The notes below the pieces were generated by a model. It did not search any database, was not told where the DNA came from, and saw only the letters and a list, made by a program, of their open reading frames with translations. 64,000 nucleotides of DNA from Danio rerio (taxonomy: Eukaryota > Chordata > Actinopteri > Cypriniformes > Danionidae): contig NC_133180.1 in the NCBI RefSeq assembly GCF_049306965.1, positions 24,389,001-24,453,000 of the forward strand, read 5' to 3'. The position numbers were made by a program, and so were the translations under genes. The first letter of the stretch is position 1. Every line of letters starts with the position of its first letter. Positions 25,471-49,100 of this stretch are shown in pieces.

Positions 25471-25832
25471 TTAGGGGCGACATGGTGGCTCAGTGGTTAG
25501 CACTGTCGTCTCACAGCATGAAGGTCACTCGTTCGTTGGGCCAGTTGGCATTTTTGAATGGAGTTTGCATGTTCCCTGTGTTCATGTGGGTTTCCTTTGG
25601 GTGCTCCGGCTTCCCCCACAGACCAAAAAACATGCGCTATAGGTGAATTGAATAAGCTAAATTGGCCGTAGTGTATGTTAGTGACTAAGTGCGTATGGGT
25701 GTTTCCCAGTGATAGGTTGCAGCTGAAAGGGCATCCGCTGTGAAAAATAAATGCTAGATAAGTTGGTGGTTCATTTCGTTGTAGCAACCTCTGATAAATA
25801 AGGGACTAAGATGAATGAATGAACGAATGACA
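25471..25832 (+). mobile_element. DANA SINE, plus orientation
   Basis: Head ggggcgacatggtggctcag and B-box-like region, body with tgcatgttccctgtgttcat, tail gggactaagatgaatgaatg. Confidence 0.9.
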
Positions 25833-26771
25833 GAATATTTGTACTTTGACATTTCTAAGTGAGGTAAATGGAGAGAAGAATGGCGGAATGGGGGAGAAGG
25901 ATCAAATGTAAAGGAAGGATTGAAGAAAAACAAGCACTGAGTAGGGCGTGGAGGCAAATGACTGTGTGTTAATACACTTTGTATTGTACATATGTGGAGA
26001 GGTCAAATATCTAAGGTATGTTTCAATACAACACGTCAATTTAGGTTTATATTCAGAAGAGTTTTTATTTAGACAGTAATATTTTAAACTGAAGCATTAA
26101 AGGAAAATGTGAAGTTTTAAAGTAATATTTTAATTGAAGGGTTTTCAACCCTTCTCTGTTATCCCTTTTCACTGAAAAGACTTCACTACTGCTGTAAATC
26201 TGAGATTGCTGCTTCATGTTTCAAATGGCTAAATAATGTTGTGATGGTCTTATTATTAAACATATATAAAGACTGCAGAGTGTTGTGAAAGCGTTTTAGC
26301 ATTGGATGTTCAGTATCATGACAAATTATTTCAATGAATAAACATTTACATGATTTTGAAGTTGGGGAAAGTATCACAATATATTTGTGTAAAGGATAAA
26401 GAAACTTTGCTGTCATGGTAACAAAAATACAATAAAATTTGTGTGGAAGCTTGTGTGGGAGATCAACAGCAATAAGAAATACAACAATAAACAAACAAAT
26501 AAACAAAGATATCTTATCTAAAGCTAACCTTCATGTGTGAAGAAAAGTCATTTTTGCTCAGGGGTAGGCTATTACTACCCAGCTGATCAACAGATTAACC
26601 AAAGTGGAACAACCAAAGTGTGAGGGAAATAAAGACAGTTTACATATATCACATCAGTTAGCATACTGTCACAATGCATGAGGAAACTCAAACCCAGATA
26701 GAAAATAAAAGTATACTTAAAGATTTTGAGATTGGAATTTTTTTTGTTGTTTTTCCATTCAGTAAGAATTA

Positions 26772-27538
26772 CAGTTGAAATCAGAATTATTAAACCCCCT
26801 TTGATTTTTTTTTATATTTCACAAATGATGTTTTACAGAGCAAGACTATTTCTTCTTATTTGTTTTATTTTGGCTTAAATAAATACAGTTTTTAATAATA
26901 AAAAATATTAAGGTCAAAATTATTAGCCCCTTTAAGCTATATATATTTTAATAGTCTACAGAACAAAACATCTTTACACAAGAAGTTGCCCAAAAATATC
27001 TAGTCAAATATTAATTACTGTCATCATAGCAAATATAAAATAAATCAGTCATTAGAAATTCATTCATTCATTTTCTTTTCGGCTTAGTCCCTTTATTAGT
27101 CCGGGGTCGCCACAGCAGAATGAACCGCCAACTTCGCCAGCATGTTTTACGCAGTGAATGCCCTTCCAGCTTCAATCCATCTTTGGGAAACATCCATACA
27201 CGCTTATTTACACTCATACACTATGGAGAATTTAGCTTACCCAATTCACCTGTACTTCATGTCTTTGGACTGTGGAGGAAATTGGAGCACCCTGAGGAAA
27301 CCCACGCGAAAGCAGAAAGAACATGCAAACTCCACAGAGAAATGCCAACTGACCCAGCCAAGGCTCGAACCAGTGACTGTCTACCTGTCTACTGTGCCAC
27401 CGTGTTGCTCAGTTATTAGAAATGAAATATTAAAACTTATGTTTAGAAAAGTGTTTTCTATCTTTGTTAAATAGAAATTAGGTGGAAACAAACGGGGGGC
27501 GAATAATTCAGGGGGTTTAACAATTCTGATTTCAATTG
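26772..27538 (+). mobile_element. Tc1/mariner-type MITE carrying a DANA insertion
   Basis: Terminal inverted repeats cagttgaaatcagaattatt and aacaattctgatttcaattg are flanked by TA on both sides (26770-26771, 27539-27540). The element lacks coding sequence. A DANA at 27060..27414 interrupts it. Confidence 0.85.
27060..27414 (-). mobile_element. DANA SINE nested in the MITE, minus orientation
   Basis: Flanked by a perfect 9-bp target-site duplication attagaaat (27051..27059 and 27415..27423). It starts with the reversed tail (cattcattttcttttcggct) and ends in the reversed tRNA-like head. Confidence 0.9.
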
Positions 27539-27939
27539 TACATCACCTCCGACAAAAGTTCATGATTTTTAGGATATACTGTATATTTAAATGCACATAT
27601 TTAAATTCACATATGCAAAGGTACCTGTAACTGAGTTTTAATCAGAGTTTATAATTAGTAGACAAATTATGTTTTACTTAAGTTTACTGAAGGAAAATGT
27701 TAGTTTTGATAAGGTATTGTGGTATAACAATAATAGTTTCTGAATCTTTTTAACCATAAAACTGTTTTAAATCAACACTATACATTTATCTATATGGCTT
27801 TTTTTCAGCAGCAAATGGTCACTTCAGATGTTGATGTATGAGAAATATATTTGGCTGCAGTTTTTGCTAAAGACTTTAAAAACATTAAAATTACACCAGT
27901 TTAAAATATAAAGCATAAAATCTGTTGCATTTCAGTAAA

Positions 27940-40235
<12,296 letters not shown>

Positions 40236-41329
40236 TTTCTCCTGTTTTAGGTTTTGTGTCCTTGTTCCGTTGAAAAGTAAATGTCCAACAGATGGAGACA
40301 GCAAAAGAGAGACATAGCTGTAGGGAGGAGGAGTGTGTTAGTGACACGTTAAGGAAAATAATTTCAGTCTAAAAACCCAGACAATAATAGCAATGTGAAC
40401 TTATCTTCATTTACTGCTCTTTTTGGTATAATCCACCGAACCTCAGTTCGACTTGAACTTGCTGGGCTTGTTGAACAGCATTTCGCTATCGACATGAAAA
40501 AGGTACCCATAAACACAAACCTAGCCGCTTCTCAGTGGCGTGCAGTCCAGAAGTAGCGACAGGTCACAGGTGCCTCAAAGATTAATTTACGTGTGCATTC
40601 AAATGAACCACATGACTTCTGCCCAATGGGGAAAAAAGCATTATAATTATAATTAACATTATTATCGTAGAGCTCGACAACACGCATCAGATACAAATGT
40701 ACTTTTTAAGGGGCAATACAAAATATTAGTATCATAACTGTTAAAGAAGTTATGATAATATTCTTTATTATATTATTTTCCATGCAGTGTAGCTTTGTGA
40801 ATGTAAAATGAATACAAAATTTTAAAGATAACCATCTCTTAAAGAAAGAATGAAGGAGTTCAGTTCTGGTTCTCAAGTAATCTTAATCTTCTTCAGAACA
40901 CCCGTGGGAAAAAAATATTGTTTGATGAGTCATTATTTTTCTACATTTAATTATTTAAAGGGATTGGATGACCTATCAAATGTGTTATTAATTATGTCTT
41001 ATTACACAATATATATTTAGACTCTTATGCATTGATTTGTATTTTGTGTTTGCCTCAGTTAAAGGGCTTAGTTTACTCTTACTATAAATTGTGCATTGTG
41101 TGTTTCTGAGGGGTACCGATTGAGTGTACTTATTTACTAATGATTATTCGTCAGTGTGAAACCTCAGAAATATGTTGGTGGATGTGAAGCAAAGATGCCA
41201 CATTTTTTGTCACGGCGTTAGGTTGTTGGCCAAAAAAAGGGTTTGTTGAATGAGGGCAACTCAATGCCATAGAGGGTTAATGTTACATTTTCAAATTAGG
41301 TCTTCATTTAATAACTATTCGAATATTCA
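40236..41329. other. Upstream flank of gene B
   Basis: Expected to contain the gene B promoter. No TATA box or known motif was confidently placed and no coding content was seen. Confidence 0.45.
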
Positions 41330-41525
41330 TTCATTCATTCCCTTCTATGCCCTTCTAGCTACAACCCATCCCTGGGAAACATCCATACACACTTATTCAC
41401 ACTCATACACTGGGTGAACATTCAAACTCCACACAGAAACGTCAACTGACCCAGCCGAGGCTCGACCAGCAACCTTCTTGCTGTGAGGCGACAACACTAC
41501 CCTACTGCGCCATGCGTTGCCCTAT
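41330..41525 (-). mobile_element. DANA SINE, internally shortened, minus orientation
   Basis: attcattcattccctt then tagctacaacccatccctgg, aacattcaaactccacacag and the reversed tRNA-like head (cgaccagcaaccttcttgct). The tail and part of the body are missing. Confidence 0.75.
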
Positions 41526-41802
41526 TTGAATATTCAAAACTTTGTAATACATTTGCATTTTGTTGCACCACAGTCATCTAGCGTTGATTATATTTTACTT
41601 CAGTGTTTTTGAATAATAGGAAGTTTCAGAAGTAGTCAGAAGATTTTATCCATTGTTAAACAAATGAACGCAACCAAGCCATTTATCATAAAATGGCAAA
41701 TAATCACGGGAAGAGTTCATGACAGAACGCTCTAAAATAATGCAAGCCAGACAGAGGGTGATGTTTCAAAACCTGCATTTTATTATTGTAATTATGATTA
41801 TT

Positions 41803-41960
41803 ATTAAAGGGCATCTATAATGCAAAATCCACTTTCAGGCACTGTTTGGACAGAACTGTGTGTAATGTGTCCACAGTCATAATGTAGTGATAGAAACAAC
41901 AAGTCGTTTTTTTTTCTCTAAATTTCCTGATAGTAAAATAGAATCCAAATCCTTGTGATT
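41803..41960 (+). mobile_element. Fragment of a non-autonomous DNA transposon, possibly Looper/piggyBac type
   Basis: attaaagggcatctataatg followed by caaaatccactttcaggcac is a frequent zebrafish terminus with TTAA-like flank. Only one end is clear. Confidence 0.35.
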
Positions 41961-42099
41961 TTGCTTATTAACATGTCTCTGTAATGTGTATAAACAACTG
42001 GAATTATAAAGCCAGGTCCAACTCTAGAATCAAGAATGAGTTTTACAAGTTAAAACGTTTTTTTATTTATAATTTTTTTATGAGCATGTTTGTCATTCA

Positions 42100-42470
42100 T
42101 TCATACATTCATTCATTCATTTATTCATTTTCTTTTCGGCTTAGTCCCTTTACTAATCAGGGGCTGCCACAGTGGAATGAACCGCCAATTTATCCAGCAC
42201 ATGTTATGCAGCGGATGCCCTTTCAGCTGCAACCCAACACTGGTAAATACCCATACCCTCGTGCATTCACACTTATACACTATAGCCAATTTAGCTTATT
42301 CAATTTAGCTATAGACCATGTCTTGGGGAAACTGGAGCACACAGAGGAAACCCACATGAACATGGGGAGAACATAAAATCTCCACACAGAAATGCCAACT
42401 GATTCACAACTGGCTCAAATAAGAGACCTTCTTGCTTTGAGGCAAAGCGCTACTGTGCCACCATGTTTCC
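42100..42470 (-). mobile_element. DANA SINE, near full length, minus orientation
   Basis: cattcattcatttattcatt, then ttcggcttagtccctttact, body, and the reversed head near 42440 (gcgctactgtgccaccatgt). Confidence 0.85.
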
Positions 42471-42624
42471 TATATAGGAATCTTATGGGTTATTTATTTT
42501 ATTTTTTATTGTTGAAGTTGACTTTTGTTCTTTGTCTTTATTTTTTCTCTTAATAGAGAATAGAGAACCCGTAGAGGGTTACGAAATATCACTTGAAGTG
42601 CTTTAATGCAAGTTTTGTTTTTAT

Positions 42625-42805
<181 letters not shown>

Positions 42806-42824
42806 CAGTATTTGATTTTTTATG

Positions 42825-44116
42825 GATAACGTTGCACATTTCTGTGATTCATGTTTTTTTTTTTGCCATTGTATGTTATTAAAAATGATCAACATTACTA
42901 AATAACATTTAATTTATTTGACCTTTAATAAATAATGTTTTTTTGTACTCTTCAATGCTCAATATTAAAAAATATTTTTAAAACTGACAAAAAATAGACT
43001 GAAATGTCTTATAAAGACTTGTGTGACTCTAGAAATAAGACCCTCAAAATGATGAATAAATAATCCTTTGAAACACGAGCAGCACAGTACACTTATTGGC
43101 ATATTAGATTATATAGTATAATAGCTGCAGCACAATGTAGTAAAACTGCTTTACTTCCTAATTCAGCAGTACTTCATTTTAGTGCAATGTGTCTGTGCTG
43201 GCCTTGCTCGTTCATTAAAATTTAGAAATGAAAAAAGTTGGAAAAAAAAATAGACAGAAAACTTTGACTCTTCTGTCAGATGAAAATCTAAAATTTAAAC
43301 TTTACCAGAACATGCTAAAAATAACAATCTAGAGAAAGGAAAAAGGCAATGTGAATAGACAGTAATATGATCATTTTAACAGAATGAATGTGTTTTTGGT
43401 ACAAGCTAGATTATCAAAATAACACTTCATTCATGAATTGGACATAAAAGAGGACACATTTATTAAAGAATTGAGTAAACTGGTATAAAGTGCACATGCT
43501 TATGCGCTTCCAGATAGAATGAATCTCCATAGGCTAATGTATCATGTACAGTAGAGATAATAGTCATAAGTACATTACCTAATGAATGCACTATTTGAAT
43601 ACAGTAAAAGTCAATTACAAAAGCAGTGGCTACAAACTGTAAATATACTTTTTTGCATTCACTTCTAAATTCTGGCAGCAGGTCTGATATCATTTGATAA
43701 TTATGTGTGAAGAACACATTTCTTAATAACTATGAGACTATGTCAGTTTTGAAAGAAGTGCACATTAATTATCATGTCAGCCACACCATATAAAATAAGT
43801 GGAGTGACACTAAACCAGTTTTGGCACATTCTAGTACATTCTTGTGGCTTGCGGGTTACAGTATCTATCAACCCCTAGTAATCTCCCATCAAAATATTTT
43901 TTGTCTGACAACTTTTCATGAGATAAAATAAGCTTTCCAGCAAGTGTGTATAGGCTCACATTAATGGTTGTTGTTCACTCTGATGATACCACACATTCTG
44001 GATGACAGCAGGATTGAACTCCTCTTGTGTAAACAACTGTTGAAAATTATTATTGAATTACTATTATATTCTGAGACAGTAATGTTTATACAATACACAG
44101 AGAAGCCTTCATTTTC
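42825..44116. repeat. Segmental duplication SD3 copy 1
   Basis: Matches 55405..57015 along most of its length, for example gtgattcatgttttt near the left and cacagagaagccttcatttt at the right. Right at its end it adjoins the GT6 exon fragment F. Confidence 0.8.
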
Positions 44117-44276
44117 AGCGTCATTGACCAGTCCACTCTCAATCAATATCTCCAGATTTTTCATCCTGCCCAAACTCATCTCCTGCCATCTGCTGAACTA
44201 TTGACTGTCATCACAGTCAGTTTAAGTTCTTTACAAAGTTTAACATCAAATCTTTAAGAAACACTGTGTCTCCAAA
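44117..44276 (-). pseudogene. GT6 last-exon fragment F (pseudogene)
   Basis: This 160-bp remnant aligns with the first part of the gene D last exon: the acceptor region (atttgga, lost AG context), VFLKDL-like start, then MSLGRMKNLEILIESGLVND. About 70 bp encoding the VHYYVFTD block is missing, and sequence after the Asn-Asp-Ala codons is lost where SD3 begins. No DVD motif or later exon part is present. It cannot make an enzyme. Confidence 0.85.
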
Positions 44277-44307
44277 TAGTTTCATATACTCAACTGTATA
44301 TATATAT

Positions 44308-44735
44308 AGTTAAAGTCAGAATTATTAGTCCCCCTGTTTATTTTATGCCCAATTTCTGTTTAACGGAATGAAGATCTTTTCAACACATTTCTAAACATAA
44401 TAGTTTTAATAACTCATTTCTAATAACCGATTTATTTTATCTTTGTCATGATGACAGTAAATAAAATTTGACTAGATGTTTTTCAAGACACTTTTATACA
44501 GCTTAAAGTGACATTTAAAGGCTTAACTATGTTAATTAGATTAACTAGGCAGGTTAGGATAATTAGGCAAGTTATTGTATAACAATGGTTTGTTCTGTGT
44601 AGACTATCGAAAAAATATATAGCTTAAAGGGGCTGATAATTTTGACCTTAAATTAAAAAAATGTAAAACTCCTTTTGTTGTTGCAGAAACAAAACAAAAA
44701 ATTCAAAGGCGGGCTTATTATTCTGACTTCAACTA
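44308..44735 (+). mobile_element. Tc1/mariner-type MITE, near complete
   Basis: Ends agttaaagtcagaattatta and attattctgacttcaact are inverted and flanked by TA. The interior (gttaattagattaactaggc, ggttaggataattaggcaag) is typical of this zebrafish family. It sits beside GT6 fragment F. Confidence 0.85.
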
Positions 44736-44736
44736 T

Positions 44737-44738
<2 letters not shown>

Positions 44739-44825
<87 letters not shown>
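44739..44825 (+). repeat. (CA)n microsatellite
   Basis: About 43 uninterrupted units directly after the MITE. Confidence 0.95.
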
Positions 44826-44827
<2 letters not shown>

Positions 44828-44935
44828 GCTTGACATAATTTTTTTTTTATATCACCAGCCACTGTGGCTAGTACTTTTCTAACGACACTAGCCACTATGT
44901 ATTTTCACTAGCCACAATTTGTTGTTGGGAACAGT
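44826..44935 (+). repeat. Short dispersed repeat with tagccac words
   Basis: Repeated words cagccact, ctagccact, ctagccac within about 80 bp; a pattern common between zebrafish repeats. Non-coding. Confidence 0.4.
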
Positions 44936-44949
44936 ACAGGGGTTTTTGG

Positions 44950-45115
44950 TTTTTGCGCTTCAAAATGCGCCACACATTCTCTATTGGAGACAGGTCAAGA
45001 CTGCAAATCAAGCCATTCAAGTACCTGCATCCTCTTCCTCCGCAGCAAGAACTTTGTAATGTGTGCAGAATGTGGTTTTGCATTGTCTTGTTGAAATACT
45101 GTATGTGTGCATTCC
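44950..45115 (-). mobile_element. Tc1/mariner-like transposase fragment
   Basis: The minus strand reads LDLSPIENVWRILKRKNQ, the end of a Tc1-type catalytic domain, from the same family as 22838..24669. Neither end is present. Confidence 0.7.
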
Positions 45116-45189
45116 TGAGAGGTCGGCTTTTAACATATAGTTGCCAGAAAACAAAACTGTTTTATATAAAGGGTATCAGGGAGTGAATG

Positions 45190-46330
45190 GGGCTGGTGAC
45201 AGATCCAGTGACAGATTGTGGCCAACGCACACTTAAAGGGTTATTGGATTCTAGTAGTATGTCCTGCAAGCTTAATGAAGAGTGTGAATTCAAGCTGCAT
45301 GCTGGTGGTGTCCTCCCACATACTCAAGTGATTTCTAATAATGTTGTTCTGTATAACCGTGGTGGCCTTACAATTCAACCAAAGTCTACATAAGCCTTGG
45401 AGATTGATATATATGTATTCAAGTTTGTCATTCCAACTCTTGTAGTTCCTGGACAAAGAAATGAGTTCATAATTGAAAGCAACGTGAACAAATGCATTCT
45501 GCAGAAGATAAAATCACATGACAATTATTGGAAACTTGTTTCTTTCAGGAACAGTAATCCTGATTTTGAACATTTGCTTGAACTTCCAAGCTGGTTCAAG
45601 TTCAAGTTCAAGTTCAAATCTCACCATGGTCTGGCCCTCAACAGCCTGTCAAACTTGACCATGTGAAATTCTGTCAGGCAGTCACTCTACTTCCCAGAAG
45701 AGTATGTAGTTTGGGGTAAACTGCCCATAAATGTCTGTTTTTATCACAGGAAGCACTGTTATTGTTGAGCCAGCCACTGCACGATCAGCTCCTAAAAACT
45801 CTCTGGTTGGACGTAACACCTAAGTGTGGTGATCGATGGGTGCCAATGAAGTTACTTAACCCTAATCCAACATCAGTAACACTTCGCCGCAACTCTAAAC
45901 TAGCTGCAGCTTTTCCTGGCTAGCTCTCAAAGTCCTCTCTGTCATGCAGAGATTGAGTAGATACGATTATAACATTCCCAATTTATATCATTAAGACCAC
46001 ATTAATGTATGTGAGTTGTGGAGGAAAAAACTGACAGCTCTTCTTTTGTCGTAGCATGATGTTTACCCCAAGGATAAGCTGCTATCATCGCATCCCTCCT
46101 GCACATTATCAAACATGGAGAGAAGTGTCAGAGATGGAGGGAAAGGGAATAATTGGTAAGTCTTTCAGTAAGTATGCATCGCCTAAGTGAAGGTCTGGAA
46201 AAAAAGATGGTAACCTGAGGGTGTGTACAGATTTTTGCTGGCTCAGTGCTAAAACCATTAAAGACAACCTACCATATCAATCTGACAATCTACAGTTTCT
46301 TGCATCCTTAGGAGTGATAATCAATTGTCA
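45190..46330 (+). mobile_element. Ty3/gypsy LTR retrotransposon fossil (protease to reverse transcriptase start)
   Basis: Forward-strand pieces include a protease-side word VIPTLVVPGQRNEFII (about 45430) and an N-terminal reverse transcriptase word KKDGNLRVCTDFRWLSAKTI (about 46205). Order and spacing fit Ty3/gypsy pol. No LTRs were recognised. It is a partial, multiply broken, old copy. Confidence 0.7.
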
Positions 46331-46998
46331 AAAATTAATTGAGCATAGTGGACCTGAGGGGCTGTAAAATATCAGGAGCACCCTAAAATACTGGGGAGCT
46401 AAGCCTTCAGGGCTTTGTAGGTAATCAATAGTTTTTTAAAATGTATTTATTTATACAATATGCAATCGGGACCCAAAGTAATGATGAAAGAACTGGAGTA
46501 ATATGATCACATTTCTTTGTTCTAGAAAGCACTCTAGCAGCTGAAGCTGAAGTTAGGCCTACAGGGCACCGTCTAGTAACGCATTACAATAATCTAACAT
46601 GAGAGGTCATGAAAGCATGAACAAGCTTTTAAAAAATGTTTAAGCCATTGATGTTAAAGTTTGTCAACATTTTTAGGATGAATAATTTTACAGATGCAGA
46701 TCTGCCCTTCAAACGACAGGTTGCTTTCAAAAATCACCCCCCCAAATTTTTGACTAAAGATGAGGACTGAACTGAGAATCGATCAAAGGTTAGACAGTGT
46801 TCTTGGCTTCTGTGTGTCAGAGATTTTGAGGCAAGTTCACAGTGTTGAGGATGGAAATGTTCAAGAGATGTTTACCTACGGTACCTCACTTACCTGTCAA
46901 CCGCAAACATTAGTGATTGGAAACATTTGTGCAAACCATCTTTGCTCAGCATCAGGTGCACAACAGCAAGAAGTTTGGTGGCGAACTACAGGCATATA

Positions 46999-46999
<1 letters not shown>
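46331..46999. other. Unclassified sequence right of the gypsy fossil
   Basis: Contains gggctttgtaggtaatcaat, gcattacaataatctaacat and similar words that resemble fish interspersed repeats, but no ends or coding domains could be defined. A short direct repeat begins at 46935. Confidence 0.35.
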
Positions 47000-47048
<49 letters not shown>

Positions 47049-47140
47049 ATATGGGCCTTGCTCAGAAACAATCATGCAAACCAAATGCTGCTCGGAAATG
47101 GCTATCTTGCTCAGCATCAGGTGCACAGCAGCAGGACGTT
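46933..47140 (+). repeat. Short direct repeat split by an (ATT)n tract
   Basis: tgctcagcatcaggtgcaca occurs at about 46943 and about 47109, each followed by (a/g)cagca. An (ATT)n run at 47000..47046 lies between. Confidence 0.75.
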
Positions 47141-47165
47141 AACAAATGTCTAATAATACTGCTAA

Positions 47166-47177
<12 letters not shown>

Positions 47178-47255
<78 letters not shown>
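47178..47255 (+). repeat. (TA)n microsatellite
   Basis: About 39 units. Confidence 0.95.
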
Positions 47256-47258
<3 letters not shown>

Positions 47259-47579
47259 TATTAAATAATAATTAAAAGCCTGAGTACTGGTCCGCAGAGG
47301 ACTATTATTTTGAGGGCGACGTCACAACCTCAGACTTTGTTGACCAATTAGAGGAAAGTAGGCATTTCAGCACCAGCTACATGTGTATAATGAATTTTAA
47401 AGTCATTTATTCATTTTCCTACCCTAAATAAAAAAAAAAAATAAATAAATTGTGCCAAAATCTCATTTTAAACAAATTTCTTTATTATTACTTAAAACAG
47501 TTTAATAAACTTTTTTTTTTATTAAACAATTGCACATTTTGCTCTGCACATACTTCACACCCCATTTTTGCATCTCTCT

Positions 47580-48500
47580 CTATAACAGCTTCTATTTGTT
47601 TGGACGAACTTCAGCATAGTTTTTAGGAATATGAGAGTAGCGAATGGTAGCGAATGACTTTGATCTGGTCTTGTTTAGTCTTTGTTTCATCCCAAGAATA
47701 TTCAGGTGAAAGCAGTTTACTGGGTTTGTTTTAAATGAAGTACTTGTTCAAATGAGACTCTTCCTGCCATGCTGCCTCAATGGATTTAGCTGCATCAATG
47801 TCCAGCTGCTCTCGACAGGTTTTAGCAAGCTGATATACGCACTTCACCGAACCACCAAGCACAGCTCCACCATAATAATAATTATCCTCAGAAAAAGGGA
47901 CAAACGCTTGAGACTCAGGCCTTCTCTCATATGAGAATTGCTCACGAGGTGTATAATAAAACCATGCATGTATCACACCTATAAGATCACCCAAAGTCTC
48001 TGCTCCCCAACAACCGTAGAGTTTTGTATCCACATCAAGACTGAAAAGATAGTCAGCATCATTGACCAGTCCACTCTCAATCAGCATCTCCAGCCTTTTC
48101 ATCCTGCCCAAACTCATCTCCTGCCATCTGCTTAAACTATTGACTGTCATCACCGTCAGTTTACGTTCTCCACCCAGTTTCACATCAGGAACCTGCTCTG
48201 GATGATCGGTGAAGACATAATAGTGCACACGAAACCCAACAAAAAAATGTTGCTCTGCAGGCTCTAGGAAATCTTTTAGGAAAATGGTGTATCTAAAAAA
48301 CAGAAAGGAAGAATCATAGAAATGTAAATATATTTGCAATTGAATAAAAAGAAATGGATAGTTCAGCTTAAAGTGAAAATTCTATCATCATTTACTTACC
48401 CTCCACTTGTTGCAAACCTTTATGAGTTTTTTTTTTCTGTTAAACTATATGCAACTCTTTGAGGGTTAGTAAATAGTTGGTAAAATAAAATTTTACCATA
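47580..48500. repeat. Segmental duplication SD4 copy 1 (last exon C and flanks)
   Basis: Matches 57905..58815 through the exon and about 200 bp of upstream intron (catcatttacttaccctcca versus catcatttactcaccctcca). It looks like the youngest duplication in the window. Confidence 0.8.
47592..48292 (-). pseudogene. GT6 orphan last exon C, disabled
   Basis: It is nearly identical to the gene D last exon and keeps the ttttttag acceptor, LFSLDVDTKLYGCWG, DYYYGGA-type triplet (NYYYGGAVLGG) and WQEESHLNKYFI. Two lesions are visible. A Tyr codon in the block YNKPSKLL is TAA (stop at 47731). A 10-bp tandem duplication (cattcgctac on the minus strand, near 47644..47663) shifts the frame near the C-terminus. 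The exon is 701 bp, exactly 691 plus 10. No exon 6 or 5 was found between here and 51.3 kb, so it has no obvious 5' partner. A conserved Arg after the DVD motif is Cys. Either a pseudogene or, less likely, an assembly or allele problem. Confidence 0.85.
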
Positions 48501-48589
48501 TGAATATGAATAAAATGCATGATCATTTTTGAAAGCCTCTGTTTTCGAAAGATACATTTTTGTTTCCTAAAAATGCAGTCTCTGTGTGG

Positions 48590-48960
48590 ATGAGAGGCCG
48601 AAACAGAGAAAAATATGCTTTTATATCAAATTATATATGGTGAACATGGCCTACGTTGTTATGTTTGGCTTGAGAAAGCCAATATACTGTTATGCTATAG
48701 GACGTGGTCAAAATTTGCCTTCTGAATTCAAGATTGTTGCTATATCTCCCTATGCCAGACAAACTTATTTTTTGACTCATATTTATTGAAAATATAATGT
48801 TAATAAGTGGCTTGCCATATTTTGAGAAAAATAATGCTTAACAATTATTAATTAAAAAATTGTAAGTCTGATAAACCTGAAAAGATATAGCAACAAAATT
48901 TAATGCAGAACACAGCTTTTAGCCAAATTTGGGACTTGAATATTTTTTTAATATGGAAAG
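48590..48960. repeat. Dispersed repeat related to 14540..14930
   Basis: See the matching copy: the left part is inverted relative to it and the right part is direct. Includes tggcttgagaaagccaatat. Confidence 0.6.
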
Positions 48961-49016
48961 GACTATGTAAAGAAATATGCTGACCCAAGTCAGTGAAGTC
49001 AGTCTTTAGCAATGTG

Positions 49017-49100
49017 GGATCCAGCATTACAGTCTGGAGGGAGAAGGAGGGCGGGCTGTAAATGGCCCGTGGGCCGGCCCTTTGAGACCCCTGAGTTAAA
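49017..49100 (+). repeat. Probable DNA-transposon end fragment
   Basis: Ends gggccggccctttgagaccc followed by ctgagtta, a wording typical of hAT-like zebrafish repeats. Only one end is visible. Confidence 0.3.

Larger units (their letters stand above)
21265..26600. other. Intergenic region between genes A and B, mainly repeats
   Basis: No host exon was recognised. It should include the gene A promoter just to the right of 21264. Repeats at 22130..22285, 22838..24669 and 25471..25832 are listed separately. The remainder (21400..22100, 24700..25450, 25850..26600) is AT-rich without recognisable content. Confidence 0.55.

Noticed and set aside
27120-27474. Two overlapping open frames of about 100 codons
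   Set aside because: They lie within the DANA SINE nested in the MITE; similar frames recur in other DANA copies (19536..19820, 42090..42376, 13574..13869, 57583..57808).
44653-44895. Val-Cys repeat open frame
   Set aside because: Translation of the CA microsatellite at 44739..44825.
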